A stretch of DNA of 64,000 nt from Planctomycetota bacterium. Lineage in GTDB: Bacteria; Planctomycetota; UBA8742; UBA2392. The stretch is from contig JAOSKM010000001.1 of NCBI GenBank assembly GCA_027493625.1, positions 1,455,489 to 1,519,488 on the forward strand, in the 5' to 3' direction. Every line of letters begins with the position of its first letter. Position 1 is the stretch's first letter. Shown here piece after piece: positions 1 through 8,625 of this stretch. The position numbers and the translations under genes are program-made. The notes below the pieces were generated by a model. It worked only from the letters and a program-made list of their open reading frames with translations. It made no database searches and was not told where the DNA came from.

Positions 1-1
1 G

Positions 2-787
2 GTAGCGCCCACGCCGGTCAGCGCGTTCCTGCACGCGGTGGCGGTGGTGAAGGCCGGCGTGTTCTGCGTGATCAAGGTGACGGTCTACGTGTTCGGCGTT
101 GACCTGCTGCAGAGCCAGGGCCGCGGCGACTGGCTGATCTACGTGGCGGGCACCACCATCCTGGCGGCTTCGCTGATCGCGCTGTTCCAGGACAACCTGA
201 AGAAGCGGCTGGCCTACTCGACCATCAGCCAGCTCAGCTACGTGGTGCTGGGCGTGGCGCTGTTCACCCCGCTCGGGATCATGGCCGCCACCTTCCACAT
301 CGTGGCCCATGCGTTCGGCAAGATCACCCTGTTCTTTGCGGCCGGCAGCGTCTACACGGCCGCGCACAAGACGCAGGTCAGCCAGCTGGACGGCATCGGG
401 CGGCGCATGCCCTGGACGATGGGCGCGTTCGCGATCGGTACGCTGAGCATGATCGGCGTGCCGCCGGTGGTGGGCATGGCCAGCAAGTGGCTGCTGATCA
501 ACGGCGTGGTGGAAGCCTGGAGCATCCCCGACGGGCATTTCGCCGAGGTGTTCGCGCTGGTGGTGATCCTGTTCAGCACGCTGCTGAACGCGGGCTACTT
601 CCTGCCCATCGTGTACCGCGCCTTCTTCAAGCCGCTTTCCGATTCCGACCGCGCGCACCCGCACGGCGAGGCGCCCTGGCCCATCGTGACGGCGCTGACC
701 TTCACCGCGGCGCTGACGCTGTTCTTCTTCTTCTGGAACAAGCCGGCCTATGAGCTGGCCGAGCTGGTGCGGAGGGCGGTCGGATGA
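2..787 (+). CDS. Mrp/NDH-1-type antiporter D-like subunit, 5' end missing
   Basis: The reading frame is open from base 2, so the N-terminus lies outside the window. The visible protein is membrane-embedded and carries the proton-conducting transporter signature: TPVSAFLHAVAVVKAGVF at the start, the loop KRLAYSTISQLSYVVLG, and HAFGKITLFFAAGS. These are typical of MrpD/NuoL/NuoM half-channels, with conserved lysine and histidine residues in the proton path. The role is cation/proton antiport or proton translocation in the cytoplasmic membrane. It overlaps the next gene by 4 bp (ATGA) and is followed by a second homologue, so this is one operon. MrpD fits better than NuoL/M because no other complex I genes are visible, but the upstream part could change that. 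Confidence 0.9.
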   Translation, partial: VAPTPVSAFLHAVAVVKAGVFCVIKVTVYVFGVDLLQSQGRGDWLIYVAGTTILAASLIALFQDNLKKRLAYSTISQLSYVVLGVALFTPLGIMAATFHIVAHAFGKITLFFAAGSVYTAAHKTQVSQLDGIGRRMPWTMGAFAIGTLSMIGVPPVVGMASKWLLINGVVEAWSIPDGHFAEVFALVVILFSTLLNAGYFLPIVYRAFFKPLSDSDRAHPHGEAPWPIVTALTFTAALTLFFFFWNKPAYELAELVRRAVG

Positions 788-1044
788 AGTACCAGCTGAC
801 ACCCACCGAGAAGAAGCTCGTCCGCATCGCATGGATCGTGGGCCTGCTGGTGCTGAGCGCGATCGTGGTGGTCGAGCTGTTCATGCACCACCACGCGCAC
901 TTCGAGAAAGACGGCATCACGATCGACACGCTGCCGGAGTTCTACCCGATCTACGGCTTCGGGGCTTCGTTCGTGCTCGTGGTTTTCGCCAAGACGCTGG
1001 CCATCGCATTGAAACGGAAGGACACGTTCTATGCAGATGACTGA
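784..1044 (+). CDS. small two-helix membrane protein of the antiporter operon
   Basis: An 86-residue protein with two predicted membrane helices (about residues 15-35 and 56-75) and a histidine-rich HHHAH stretch just after the first helix. It sits between two antiporter D-like genes, overlapping the first by 4 bp and the second by up to 14 bp, so it is almost certainly translated with them. I do not recognise the family. By position and size it is probably an accessory subunit of the same membrane complex. The histidines could bind metal or take part in proton transfer, but that is only a guess. Confidence 0.75.
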   Translation: MKYQLTPTEKKLVRIAWIVGLLVLSAIVVVELFMHHHAHFEKDGITIDTLPEFYPIYGFGASFVLVVFAKTLAIALKRKDTFYADD

Positions 1045-2833
1045 TTTCCCGCCGGCCTTGGTGCTGCTCAGCGGCGCGCTGCTGCTGCCCTTCCTGAAGG
1101 GCAAGCTGCGCTGGGTGGTCGCATTCGCCCTGCCGGTGCTGGCGCTGGCTGACGCGTGGCAGATCATCACCGAGGGCGCCGACAGCTACATCCCGTTCCT
1201 GGGCATGCAGCTCAACCCGGTGCACGTGCACGCCCCCACGCCGGTGTTCGCCACGGTGTTCGCCATCATGGTCGCGGGCGGGCTGCTGTTCAGCATGAAC
1301 CAGAAGACCGAGCACGAGTTGCCGGCCGTGTGCGTCTACGCCGGCGGCGCCTTGGGCGTGCTGTTCGCGGGCGACCTGGTCACCATGTTCATCTTCTGGG
1401 AGGTGATGACGCTGGGCAGCACGGTGATCATCTGGAGCGGGCGCCAGGCTGACAGCGAGGGCTCCGGCCTGCGCTACTTCGGGCTGCATGCCGTGGGCGG
1501 CGTGCTGCTGCTGATGGGCATCGTGATCGTGGTGCAGCAGCGCATCGCCTCAGGCGACCCGGACCCGCTGGCATTCCGGCACTTCGAGTCCATGGTCAGC
1601 CTGTGGAGCAGCTTCGGCTGGGACAGCGCGGGCATGTGGCTGGTGATGCTGGGCATGCTTGTGAACGCGGGCGCGCCGCCGTTCAGCGCCTGGGTGCCGG
1701 ACGCCTACCCCGAGGGCAGCTCGTCGGGCACGGTGTTCCTGAGCGCGTTCACCACCAAGACCGCCGTGTTCACGCTGATGGTTGCGTTCGCGGGCGTCGA
1801 GCCGCTGATCTACCTGGGCCTGTGGATGGCGCTGTACGGCATCGTGTACGCGATCCTGGAAAACGACATGCGGCGCATCCTCGCCTACTCGATCATCAAC
1901 CAGGTCGGCTTCATGCTGGTCGGCATCGGCGTCGGCACCAAGCTGGCGATCGACGGCGCCTCCGCCCACGCGTTCGCCCACATCATCTACAAGGCCCTGC
2001 TGCTCATGAGCGCGGGCAGCGTGCTGGCCGCCACGGGCAAGCGCAAATGCACCGAGCTCGGCGGCCTGTACCGCACCATGCCGATCACCATGTGGTGCGG
2101 CATCATCGGCGCGCTGGCGATCTCCAGCTTCCCGCTCACCAGCGGCTTCACCACCAAGAGCATGATCGCGCAGTCGGTGACCGAGCAGGCCGCGCTGCTG
2201 GCCGACGCGGGGCTGAGCCACAACCACCTGATCGTCACCTGGTTCATACTGGAAGCGGCTTCCGCGGGCGTGTTCCTGCACGCGGGCATCAAGTTCCCCT
2301 GGTTCGTGTTCTTCCAGAAAGATTCCGGCCTGCGTCCGCCCGACCCGCCCTGGAACATGCGCGCGGCCATGATCGGCTTCGCGGCGATCTGCATCTTCCT
2401 GGGCGTGTTCCCCGGCCCGCTGTACCAGATCCTGCCTTACCAGGCGGAGGCGGCGGAGTACGCCAAGGTGGTGTACGGCGTGGGGCACGTGCTGATCATG
2501 CTGAGCCTGCTGCTGTTCAGCGGCCTGGCGTTCTTCGTGCTGCTGCCGATGCTGAAGCGCACGGAGACGATCACGCTGGACTTCGACTGGATCTGGCGCC
2601 GCTTCATCCCGCACTTCTGGCGTGACGTGCTGCTGCCGCTGCTGCAGGGGCTGGACCGCGCCCAGAAGGCGGTGCTGGAGTGGCTGCCCTCAAGCGCCAG
2701 TGACGACGGCAACCTGCCCGCCCAGGTGCGGCGTCGCCTGCCGGGCAACTGGGCCGTCAGCGTGCCGGTGTTCGTGATCGTGCTGATGCTGCTGACCTAC
2801 CTGGTGGTGTACTTCTGGCTGCTGCCGGCTTAG
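1031..2833 (+). CDS. Mrp-type cation/proton antiporter subunit D-like protein
   Basis: A polytopic membrane protein of 600 residues with the proton-antiporter core. IFWEVMTLGSTVIIW lies near residue 120, NDMRRILAYSIINQVGFMLVG near 285 and HAFAHIIYKALLLMSAGS near 320. It belongs to the MrpD/NuoL/NuoM superfamily; the HAFAHIIYKALL pattern and the following GKRKCTELGGL resemble Mrp antiporter D subunits. The C-terminal 130 residues form an amphipathic tail ending in one more helix. An ATG at 1037 is an alternative start to the one used here at 1031. The stop codon falls exactly at the edge of the inverted-repeat element that follows. Confidence 0.9.
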   Translation: MQMTDFPPALVLLSGALLLPFLKGKLRWVVAFALPVLALADAWQIITEGADSYIPFLGMQLNPVHVHAPTPVFATVFAIMVAGGLLFSMNQKTEHELPAVCVYAGGALGVLFAGDLVTMFIFWEVMTLGSTVIIWSGRQADSEGSGLRYFGLHAVGGVLLLMGIVIVVQQRIASGDPDPLAFRHFESMVSLWSSFGWDSAGMWLVMLGMLVNAGAPPFSAWVPDAYPEGSSSGTVFLSAFTTKTAVFTLMVAFAGVEPLIYLGLWMALYGIVYAILENDMRRILAYSIINQVGFMLVGIGVGTKLAIDGASAHAFAHIIYKALLLMSAGSVLAATGKRKCTELGGLYRTMPITMWCGIIGALAISSFPLTSGFTTKSMIAQSVTEQAALLADAGLSHNHLIVTWFILEAASAGVFLHAGIKFPWFVFFQKDSGLRPPDPPWNMRAAMIGFAAICIFLGVFPGPLYQILPYQAEAAEYAKVVYGVGHVLIMLSLLLFSGLAFFVLLPMLKRTETITLDFDWIWRRFIPHFWRDVLLPLLQGLDRAQKAVLEWLPSSASDDGNLPAQVRRRLPGNWAVSVPVFVIVLMLLTYLVVYFWLLPA

Positions 2834-2984
2834 AGCCTGCCTGGAAACCCACTCGCGGACTGATTCGGGCGGCGAGCTTCGCGCTGCTTCGTTGTCCTCC
2901 CTGCGGCGTAGCCTCAGTCGGACGCCTCGCATCGCTCGCCCGGCGCGCTGAATCAGTCTCACTCTGGGCTACCAGACAGGCTCT
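2832..2984. repeat. MITE-like inverted-repeat element between convergent genes
   Basis: The 153-bp gap between two convergent genes is bounded by a 13-bp inverted repeat with one mismatch, AGAGCCTGCCTGG at 2832 and CCAGACAGGCTCT at 2972. Further inside, GACTGATTC pairs with GAATCAGTC and CGGGCGGCGAGC largely with GCTCGCCCG. The whole element can fold into one long hairpin. Both flanking stop codons overlap its ends. It codes for nothing and could be a miniature mobile element, a bidirectional terminator, or both. Confidence 0.6.
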
Positions 2985-3637
2985 CAGGCCTGCTTCTTCG
3001 CTTCCAGCTCGATGCGGCGGGTCACGGACGCCGCCAGTACCAGCATGATTGCGCCCGCCGCCATCAGGTAGTTGAGCTCTTTGACGTGCAGCTCGGCGAT
3101 TTCCGACTTCGGGAAGTCTTTGCTTTCCTCGACAGGCGAGCCCATCGCGCGGCTGCGGTCGATGCCCGACAGCTCATCCGCGTTCTGGCTTCCGACCTGC
3201 CTGACGTACGCGTTCGCGGCCACGCCCGTGGCCAACAGCAGCAACAGCGCCGTAGCAACCACCAGCCCGCCCAGCACGCCCAGCGGCCCCAGCCAGCGCC
3301 CGGTGCCGCGCCAGTCGGCACGGTCGGCACGACGCAGCAAGCGCGCAAACTGAAACACCTCAAGCGCCGCGAAACCGGCCAGCACGATGCCAAGGTAGCC
3401 GCCCCAGCCGTGAATCAGGCCGATCGCGCCGCGCAGGGCGATCACCGTACGCAGGGTGACGCCTTCGATTCCCTGCATCTGCTCGGTGTAGAGCCGGTCG
3501 TCATGCAGCAGCGTGATGCTGGCCAGGCCGCTGACGCCCATCAGCAGCAGCAGCGCGAAGCACAGCCCCGCGGCCCACTGCACGCGGCGCCCATGGCGCA
3601 GCAGCGCGGCATTCGGATTCGGTTCGGTCTCGGGCAT
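2984..3637 (-). CDS. uncharacterised four-helix membrane protein
   Basis: A 217-residue protein with four predicted membrane helices (about residues 20-42, 75-98, 115-142 and 188-206). Between helices 3 and 4 is an exposed loop with acidic and serine residues. Histidines occur near helices 2 and 4 (LIHGWGGYLG and ELHVKELNYLM), which faintly recalls small b-type cytochromes, but no heme-ligand pair is convincing. It stands alone, convergent with the antiporter operon. I do not recognise the family. Confidence 0.7.
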   Translation of the reverse strand: MPETEPNPNAALLRHGRRVQWAAGLCFALLLLMGVSGLASITLLHDDRLYTEQMQGIEGVTLRTVIALRGAIGLIHGWGGYLGIVLAGFAALEVFQFARLLRRADRADWRGTGRWLGPLGVLGGLVVATALLLLLATGVAANAYVRQVGSQNADELSGIDRSRAMGSPVEESKDFPKSEIAELHVKELNYLMAAGAIMLVLAASVTRRIELEAKKQA

Positions 3638-3689
3638 CCGGGTTATGGTCGCAGTTTGCGCGGCGCTTTACAACGGGCCGGGAAACGGG

Positions 3690-3718
3690 AACCGGGAACC
3701 GCATTGCGGTTCCCGGTT
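3690..3718 (-). terminator. strong hairpin after the L,D-transpeptidase gene
   Basis: A 13-bp perfect stem (AACCGGGAACCGC / GCGGTTCCCGGTT) with a 3-base loop lies 18 bp beyond the stop codon of the minus-strand L,D-transpeptidase. No long T run follows, so it may stabilise mRNA ends rather than act as a classical terminator. Its left side belongs to a short 7-bp repeat run (GGGAAAC, GGGAACC, GGGAACC). Confidence 0.55.
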
Positions 3719-3735
3719 CGTCGAGCGGCAGGCCG

Positions 3736-4677
3736 CTACTTCTCCTGGATCACCACGCGGGTGCCGACGGGCACGATGTCGTAGATCTCCTCGATGTCGC
3801 CGTTCTTCATGCGCACGCAGCCCTGGCTGCATTCGCCTGGGATCTGCGTTTCTTCCTCGGCGCGGCAGCCGTGGATGCCGTAACCCTGGTACTTCGGGTC
3901 GCCTTTCAAGCCGAGCCACCGTGAGCCGATGCGGTGCTTTTCGTGCCCCCAGGGATAGCTGCCGTCGGCGGGCTTCGGGATGCGGTTCTTGACCGTGAAC
4001 TCGCCCAGCGGCGTGCAGCCGGCCAGGCCGAGGCCCACCTCGTAGCGCTGGATGAAGGCGCCGTCGAGCATCAGGTCCATCACGAACTTTTCCTTGCGCA
4101 CCACCAGCTCGAACTTGCCGCCCAGGATCAGCAGTTCCTGGCCGACGTCGATGCGCGTGCTCTTGAGCCCGTTCAGGCGCTGGATCATCTCCCAGGTCGT
4201 GCCGGCCTGGTTGGCGATCTTGCCGAGCGTGTCGCCGCTCTTGACCTTGTAGACCTTGAGGTCGCCGCCCTCACCGGCGCTCAGGAAGATGCGGGCGTTG
4301 ATCTCGCGCAGCACCTTCAGCGCCTCGGCCTCGTCCTCGGGGCTGAGGTTGTTGTTGAGGGCGCGGGTCAGCGCGATGCGCGAGTCGCGCAGCTTCATGT
4401 CCTGGTAGAGCGCCATGCCGTTGGCGTAGTCGAGGTCGATGGCGGGCACGATCTTGGCAGGCACGGTGTTGCCGGCATCCACCACCGCGCTTTCGGTGTC
4501 GGGCTCGGCTTCCGGCTCGGCGGCGGGCTCGCTGAAGGTCGGGTCGCCCAGGTGCTCGGCGGTCGACTCGACCGGCTCGGGCTGCGGGTTCTTGACCTCG
4601 CCCTTGTCGTTGAGGGTGGTGAGAGCGCACCCGGCCATCAGGGCCGAGAGCATCAGGGTGTACATGAGCTTCTTCAT
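3736..4677 (-). CDS. LysM-L,D-transpeptidase lipoprotein
   Basis: A 313-residue lipoprotein: the signal peptide ends in the lipobox LMAGC, so it should be acylated at Cys16. An acidic proline-rich spacer follows, then a LysM peptidoglycan-binding motif (about residues 140-183, YKVKSGDTLGKIANQAG) and a C-terminal YkuD domain. Catalytic motifs are visible as GIHGCRAEEE and CSQGCVRMKN, the latter holding the nucleophilic cysteine. YkuD enzymes make 3-3 peptidoglycan cross-links or attach proteins to peptidoglycan, so an envelope role is expected. A paralogue lies immediately upstream in transcription order, 30 bp away, and the two are probably co-transcribed. Confidence 0.9.
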   Translation of the reverse strand: MKKLMYTLMLSALMAGCALTTLNDKGEVKNPQPEPVESTAEHLGDPTFSEPAAEPEAEPDTESAVVDAGNTVPAKIVPAIDLDYANGMALYQDMKLRDSRIALTRALNNNLSPEDEAEALKVLREINARIFLSAGEGGDLKVYKVKSGDTLGKIANQAGTTWEMIQRLNGLKSTRIDVGQELLILGGKFELVVRKEKFVMDLMLDGAFIQRYEVGLGLAGCTPLGEFTVKNRIPKPADGSYPWGHEKHRIGSRWLGLKGDPKYQGYGIHGCRAEEETQIPGECSQGCVRMKNGDIEEIYDIVPVGTRVVIQEK

Positions 4678-4707
4678 TGCTTGCTCCGTGGGGAAAGGCG
4701 GGTGGTA

Positions 4708-5658
4708 TCAGGCCTTGATTTCAACCTTGTTGCCGATGCGGACGATGTCGTACAGCTCGACCACGTCGTCGTCCTTCATGCGGATGCAGCCGGCGCTGGA
4801 CATGCCGGGGATGCTGTCCGGGTACTGCGTGCCGTGGAAGCCGAAGCCGGTGCGGTCGCCGGCGTACTTGTCGAGGCCGATCCAGCGCAGCTTCATCTCG
4901 CCACGGGGGTCGTTGGGGCCCTGGGCCGACTTCTCCGGGTCGATGGTCATGCTGATGATGCTGGTGCTGCCGACCGGTGTGTTGTTGTTGCGCCCGTGGG
5001 CGATGATGTACTGCCGCACCAGGTAGTTGCCGAAGTAGAGGCTGGCCGTGAAGTCGCGCTTCTGCACCACCAGGCGTGGCTCACCCTTGGGCACCTTGAG
5101 GTTGTCGTTGGGGTGCAGCATGGCCTTGCCGCGCGGGCGGTTGTTGAGGTCATACAGCAGGTTGTTGCTGATCTTGTACTTGCGGGCGATGCGGTCGAAG
5201 CTGTCGTTGGGCTGGACCACGTAGTTGTCGCTGAACTCGTTGTGCACCGAGCTCAGGAACAGCTCGGTTGTGATGCTGTGGAACAGCTCGATGGCGCGGC
5301 TGCGCTCCTCGAGCGGCAGCGGGTTCTCGAGCAGCGTGGTCAGCCGCGTGTAGCCGTCGCGCAGAGCCTTCTCGCGTGTTTCATCTTCTGTGGTCGCGAG
5401 GTTGGCGCTTACCTCGTGCAGCAGGCTTTCCACCTGCGCCAGCGACTGCGACTCGCCACCGGTCTGCGGGCCCACCTCGGGCGCGCCGGAGTCGATGCCG
5501 GGGATCAGCTCGCTGATCGCGGATTCCTTGGCGCCTTCGGTTTCACCGCCGAACACGTACCAGCCGCCCGCGCCGGCCGTGATCAGCACGGCCGCCACGA
5601 TCACCAGGAAGCCCTTGCCTCCGCCCTTCTTGCCGCGTCCACTTCTGCGTGATGCCAT
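4708..5658 (-). CDS. membrane-anchored LysM-L,D-transpeptidase
   Basis: A 316-residue protein with a basic N-terminus (RRSGRGKKGGGK) and one membrane helix (about residues 17-35), so it is anchored with its catalytic part outside the cytoplasm. A LysM motif (YVVQPNDSFDRIARKYKISN, about residues 147-190) precedes a YkuD domain. That domain has GFHGTQYP and SSAGCIRMKDDD, giving the catalytic His and Cys. It shares its architecture with the downstream lipoprotein paralogue but uses a helix anchor instead of a lipid. It is the first gene of the pair. Confidence 0.9.
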   Translation of the reverse strand: MASRRSGRGKKGGGKGFLVIVAAVLITAGAGGWYVFGGETEGAKESAISELIPGIDSGAPEVGPQTGGESQSLAQVESLLHEVSANLATTEDETREKALRDGYTRLTTLLENPLPLEERSRAIELFHSITTELFLSSVHNEFSDNYVVQPNDSFDRIARKYKISNNLLYDLNNRPRGKAMLHPNDNLKVPKGEPRLVVQKRDFTASLYFGNYLVRQYIIAHGRNNNTPVGSTSIISMTIDPEKSAQGPNDPRGEMKLRWIGLDKYAGDRTGFGFHGTQYPDSIPGMSSAGCIRMKDDDVVELYDIVRIGNKVEIKA

Positions 5659-5759
5659 GACTGACCTCGTTTGCTGAACCGGATGAACAGGCGGCGCGCA
5701 GACGCCGCGCCATGTCTGTCTTCGGCAGGGCGCAAAGCAGGAATTGAGGAAAACCGGAA

Positions 5760-6511
5760 TCAGCCGTCGGAGCCCAGGGCTGCCCGGGCGGCCAGCGCGC
5801 CGAAAACCCCCTTGGCGCCGGCCTTCTTGAGCGTGCGGGCGGCTTCGCCCAGTGTGGCGCCGGTGGTCATCACGTCGTCCACCAGCAGCACCAGCCTGCC
5901 TTCAATACCGGACGTTTGCCCGGAACGCACCTCGAAAGCGCTGTCCACGTTGCCCTTGCGCTGCGCTGCCGACAGCGTGGCCTGCCGCTCCGTGCGGCGC
6001 AGGCGGCGAAGCGCGTCTAGCAGCGGCTTGCCCAGCGCCCTGGCCAGCGGCTTCGCGATCAGCTCGGCCTGGTTGTAGCCGCGGCTGAAGCGCCGGAAGG
6101 GATGCAGAGGCATCGGCACAACCAGCTCGACCTTGTCCGCCACGCCGCGCTCGAACAGCAACTGCGCCAGCCAGGCCGCCAACGGCGCGGCCAGCCGGCG
6201 CTCGCCCCCGAACTTCAGCGCCAGGCAGAGCTCCTTCAGCGCGCCCTCGTAGCGCCCTACCGCCACGACCTCGCGGGTACCGAAGCCTTCGCGGTAGTCG
6301 CGACAGCTGATGCAGCCGCGGATCACCCCCACGCCGCGTCCTTGCGGCGCGCCGCAGCGCGAGCAGTAGTCGCCCCCGCCACCTCAACCTCGCGCAGCAC
6401 GTCCTGCGCGACCGGGCCGTCCTCGCCCAGCAAGGGCCGGCCGGAAACCGCGCAGCGCCGCGGCAGCAGCAGGTCAAGCACTCCGGATGCCAGGGCTGCG
6501 GCCGGGTTCAT
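5760..6511 (-). CDS. comF: ComF family protein, reading frame broken by one base
   Basis: Two frames join into one ComF-type protein. The first 40-odd codons (MNPAAALASGVLDLLLPRRC) are in one frame. The zinc-finger part YCSRCGAPQGRGVGVIRGC and the phosphoribosyltransferase domain with VLLVDDVMTTGAT are in another. Adding one G to the G5 tract (complement of 6373-6377) restores REVEVAGGDYCSRC. ComF proteins support DNA uptake during transformation and have a PRTase fold. The start ATG overlaps the NUDIX stop by 4 bp, making this the last gene of the permease-NUDIX-comF operon. The break is most likely a sequencing indel, but a real pseudogene is possible. Confidence 0.85.
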
Positions 6512-7015
6512 GCGTCGCCGAGGTAATTGTTGTGGGGCTTGAAGCCGCTGGCCACGTCGGCCGCCAGCCTGCCCGCCAGCGCGGCCGGGAAGAAGTTGCG
6601 CTGCTGCAGCTCGGCGATCGGCACCCAGTCGTAGCCGGTGCAGTAGTTGTCCAGCGCCTTGCCGATCTTCACTTCACCCTCGCGCTTGCAGCGGAAGAAA
6701 GATCTCGAGCTGGTGGGTCTGCTCCGTGATGCCGCCGTGCTTGACCTTGGCCGTGCGGCCCAGCAGCTCGCGCACGTACACGATGTCGCCGGGGCGCACC
6801 ACGATGCCCAGCTCTTCGGCCACCTCGCGCTGCAGGCCCTCGCCCAGGGTCTCCTGCTTGCGGATGCCTCCGCCGGGCGTGACGCACCATGCGCCGTGCT
6901 TGTCCTGGTAGGTCATCACCAGCAGCCTGCCGTCTTCGATGATCAGGGCCCGGGCCGCGACGCGGATCGCGCCGGGCACGCTGTCCTTGTGGATGTCTAC
7001 CGGGCCTTCGCTCAT
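6508..7015 (-). CDS. NUDIX hydrolase, reading frame broken by one base
   Basis: The N-terminal 110 codons carry a full NUDIX box (GGGIRKQETLGEGLQREVAE with the following ELGIV). NUDIX enzymes hydrolyse nucleoside diphosphate derivatives, here of unknown substrate. The open frame stops at 6674. A one-base shift at the AAA of 6698-6700 instead continues into a sensible C-terminus ending FKPHNNYLGDA, whose stop overlaps the comF start as ATGA. The restored length is about 168 residues, normal for the family. The start overlaps the stop of the upstream permease by 4 bp, so expression is coupled. Confidence 0.85.
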
Positions 7016-8517
7016 GGCTCTGCGGCAGCCTTGGGCTTCTCGGAAGCCAGGCTCCTGAAGTAGGGCAGCAGGAACTCGCGCCCCAGGGTCTTGGCGATCG
7101 CCGTCAGCGGCACGGCCAGCAGCGCGCCGAACAGCCCGAACAGCGAGGCCATCACGAACACGCCCACCAGGATGGTCACGGCGTGCAGCTCCACGGCGTC
7201 GCCCAGCAGCTTGGGCGCCAGCACGAACTGCTCCAGCGCCTGGATGGCATGGAAGCACACGCTCATGGCTATGATCGCGGCCACGCCGGTCTCGGGGTCG
7301 ATGCCCATCACGATCATGGCCGGCACCCAGCTCAGCACCATGGCGGCGTACGGGATCAGGATGCCCAGCCCGCCCAGCAGGCCCAGCAGCACCGCGTACT
7401 TCACGCCGAAGGCCAGGTACATGCCGGTGGTCAGCACGGTGATGATGAAGACGATCACGATGCGCCCGCGGAAGAACGCCTTCAGCATCGCGTCGATCTC
7501 GCGCAGGATGCGCTCGATGCGCGGGCGGTGCGAGCCGGGCAGGAACTCGCGCCCCTTGGCGATCACCTTGTCCCAGCCGACCATGAAGTACCAGGTGTAG
7601 ATCGGGACCAGCACCACGAACATCAGCAGCGTCAGCAGGCCCAGCAGGCCGGTGCCCACCAGGTTCATCACCGAACTGGTGGCCCGGGAGGCGGCGCCCG
7701 ATACCGTGCGCGCGTCGGCCTTGGCGGGCGTGGCGCCGAACGCGATGAACCACTCGTCGGTCGAGACGCTGCCGTCGCCGTCCTTGTCCATCAGCTTGAC
7801 GTTGGCCTCGCCGATTTCACCGGCCTGCAGCGCCAGGTCGCTGCTCTTGTCCGCGGCCTGGAAACTGGCCAGCAGCTCGGCCCGGGCAGCCGCCATCTCG
7901 GCGCGGGCCTGGGTTGCCTCCGCGGGCTCGACCTGCGACTCGGTGGGGAACAGCGAATCCACGATGTACTGGCCGGCCTGGGAGAAGGTGTCTTCCTTTT
8001 CATCCAGCTTCATCGATTCGGGGGCCATCTCGTTCCAGCTTGCCACCCACTCGGCCTGGTTGGAGCGCAGGTCATCCCACACGCCGCGGGCCTGGGTGGA
8101 CAGGCTCTGCACGTCGCTGACCACGCTGGCCATGAACCAGGTGCCGGCAGCGGCGCCCACCGCCAGGAAGGCGATGAAGATCAGCAGCACAGCGCGCGAG
8201 CGCTTGATGCCGCGCTTCACCAGGCGCTGCACCAGCGGGTCCAGGATGTACGCCACGGCCATCGCCACCAGCAGCGGCACGAACACCGCCGACAGGTAAT
8301 AGCCCAGCAGCAGCGCGCCCACCACCGCGCCCAGCACGATCAGCCACTGCACGTTGCGGATGCGCAGCATCTGCGAGTAGTCGGCCTTCAGCGCCTGCTT
8401 GAGCGTGGACGGCAGCCGCACGGTGTCCGTGGATGCCGTGGAAGGCGCCGTGGCCGGCTGCACGGGCGGGCGGGGCGGCTGGGGATTGTTCCGGCGAGGT
8501 TTCTTCTTTTTGGCCAT
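7012..8517 (-). CDS. AI-2E/PerM family permease with an EF-hand-like insert
   Basis: A 501-residue membrane protein. After a basic and proline-rich cytoplasmic N-terminus come two helices (about 58-95), a long extracytoplasmic segment and the C-terminal helical block. The block contains GFGVKY-like and PYAAMVLSWVPAM motifs typical of AI-2E transporter/PerM proteins. These export small molecules or drive ion-coupled transport. The segment between about residues 130 and 275 is longer than usual and contains a canonical calcium-binding loop, DKDGDGSVSTDE, near residues 243-254, after an Ala-rich probable coiled coil. This is the first gene of the operon with the NUDIX gene and comF. Confidence 0.85.
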   Translation of the reverse strand: MAKKKKPRRNNPQPPRPPVQPATAPSTASTDTVRLPSTLKQALKADYSQMLRIRNVQWLIVLGAVVGALLLGYYLSAVFVPLLVAMAVAYILDPLVQRLVKRGIKRSRAVLLIFIAFLAVGAAAGTWFMASVVSDVQSLSTQARGVWDDLRSNQAEWVASWNEMAPESMKLDEKEDTFSQAGQYIVDSLFPTESQVEPAEATQARAEMAAARAELLASFQAADKSSDLALQAGEIGEANVKLMDKDGDGSVSTDEWFIAFGATPAKADARTVSGAASRATSSVMNLVGTGLLGLLTLLMFVVLVPIYTWYFMVGWDKVIAKGREFLPGSHRPRIERILREIDAMLKAFFRGRIVIVFIITVLTTGMYLAFGVKYAVLLGLLGGLGILIPYAAMVLSWVPAMIVMGIDPETGVAAIIAMSVCFHAIQALEQFVLAPKLLGDAVELHAVTILVGVFVMASLFGLFGALLAVPLTAIAKTLGREFLLPYFRSLASEKPKAAAEP

Positions 8518-8580
8518 GGTGGTGGGATTCTGGAGAAGCAGCAGCCCGAGCGCAAGCGCGATGGGAGACCCATTAAACGC

Positions 8581-8606
8581 GAAAGGCAGCCCAAGGGCTG
8601 CCTTTC
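8581..8606. terminator. perfect 12-bp hairpin terminator
   Basis: GAAAGGCAGCCC and GGGCTGCCTTTC form a perfect 12-bp stem with an AA loop. It lies 20 bp beyond the stop of the minus-strand prenyltransferase-repeat gene and upstream of the permease gene. It is followed on the minus strand by GCGTTTAATG. It most likely ends transcription of the prenyltransferase-repeat gene. Confidence 0.75.
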
Positions 8607-8625
8607 GGTCTGATGCGGTCTCTGT

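Noticed and set aside
2984..3637. b-type cytochrome or formate dehydrogenase gamma subunit
   Set aside because: Four helices and two suggestive histidines are present, but the spacing of heme-ligand histidines is missing.
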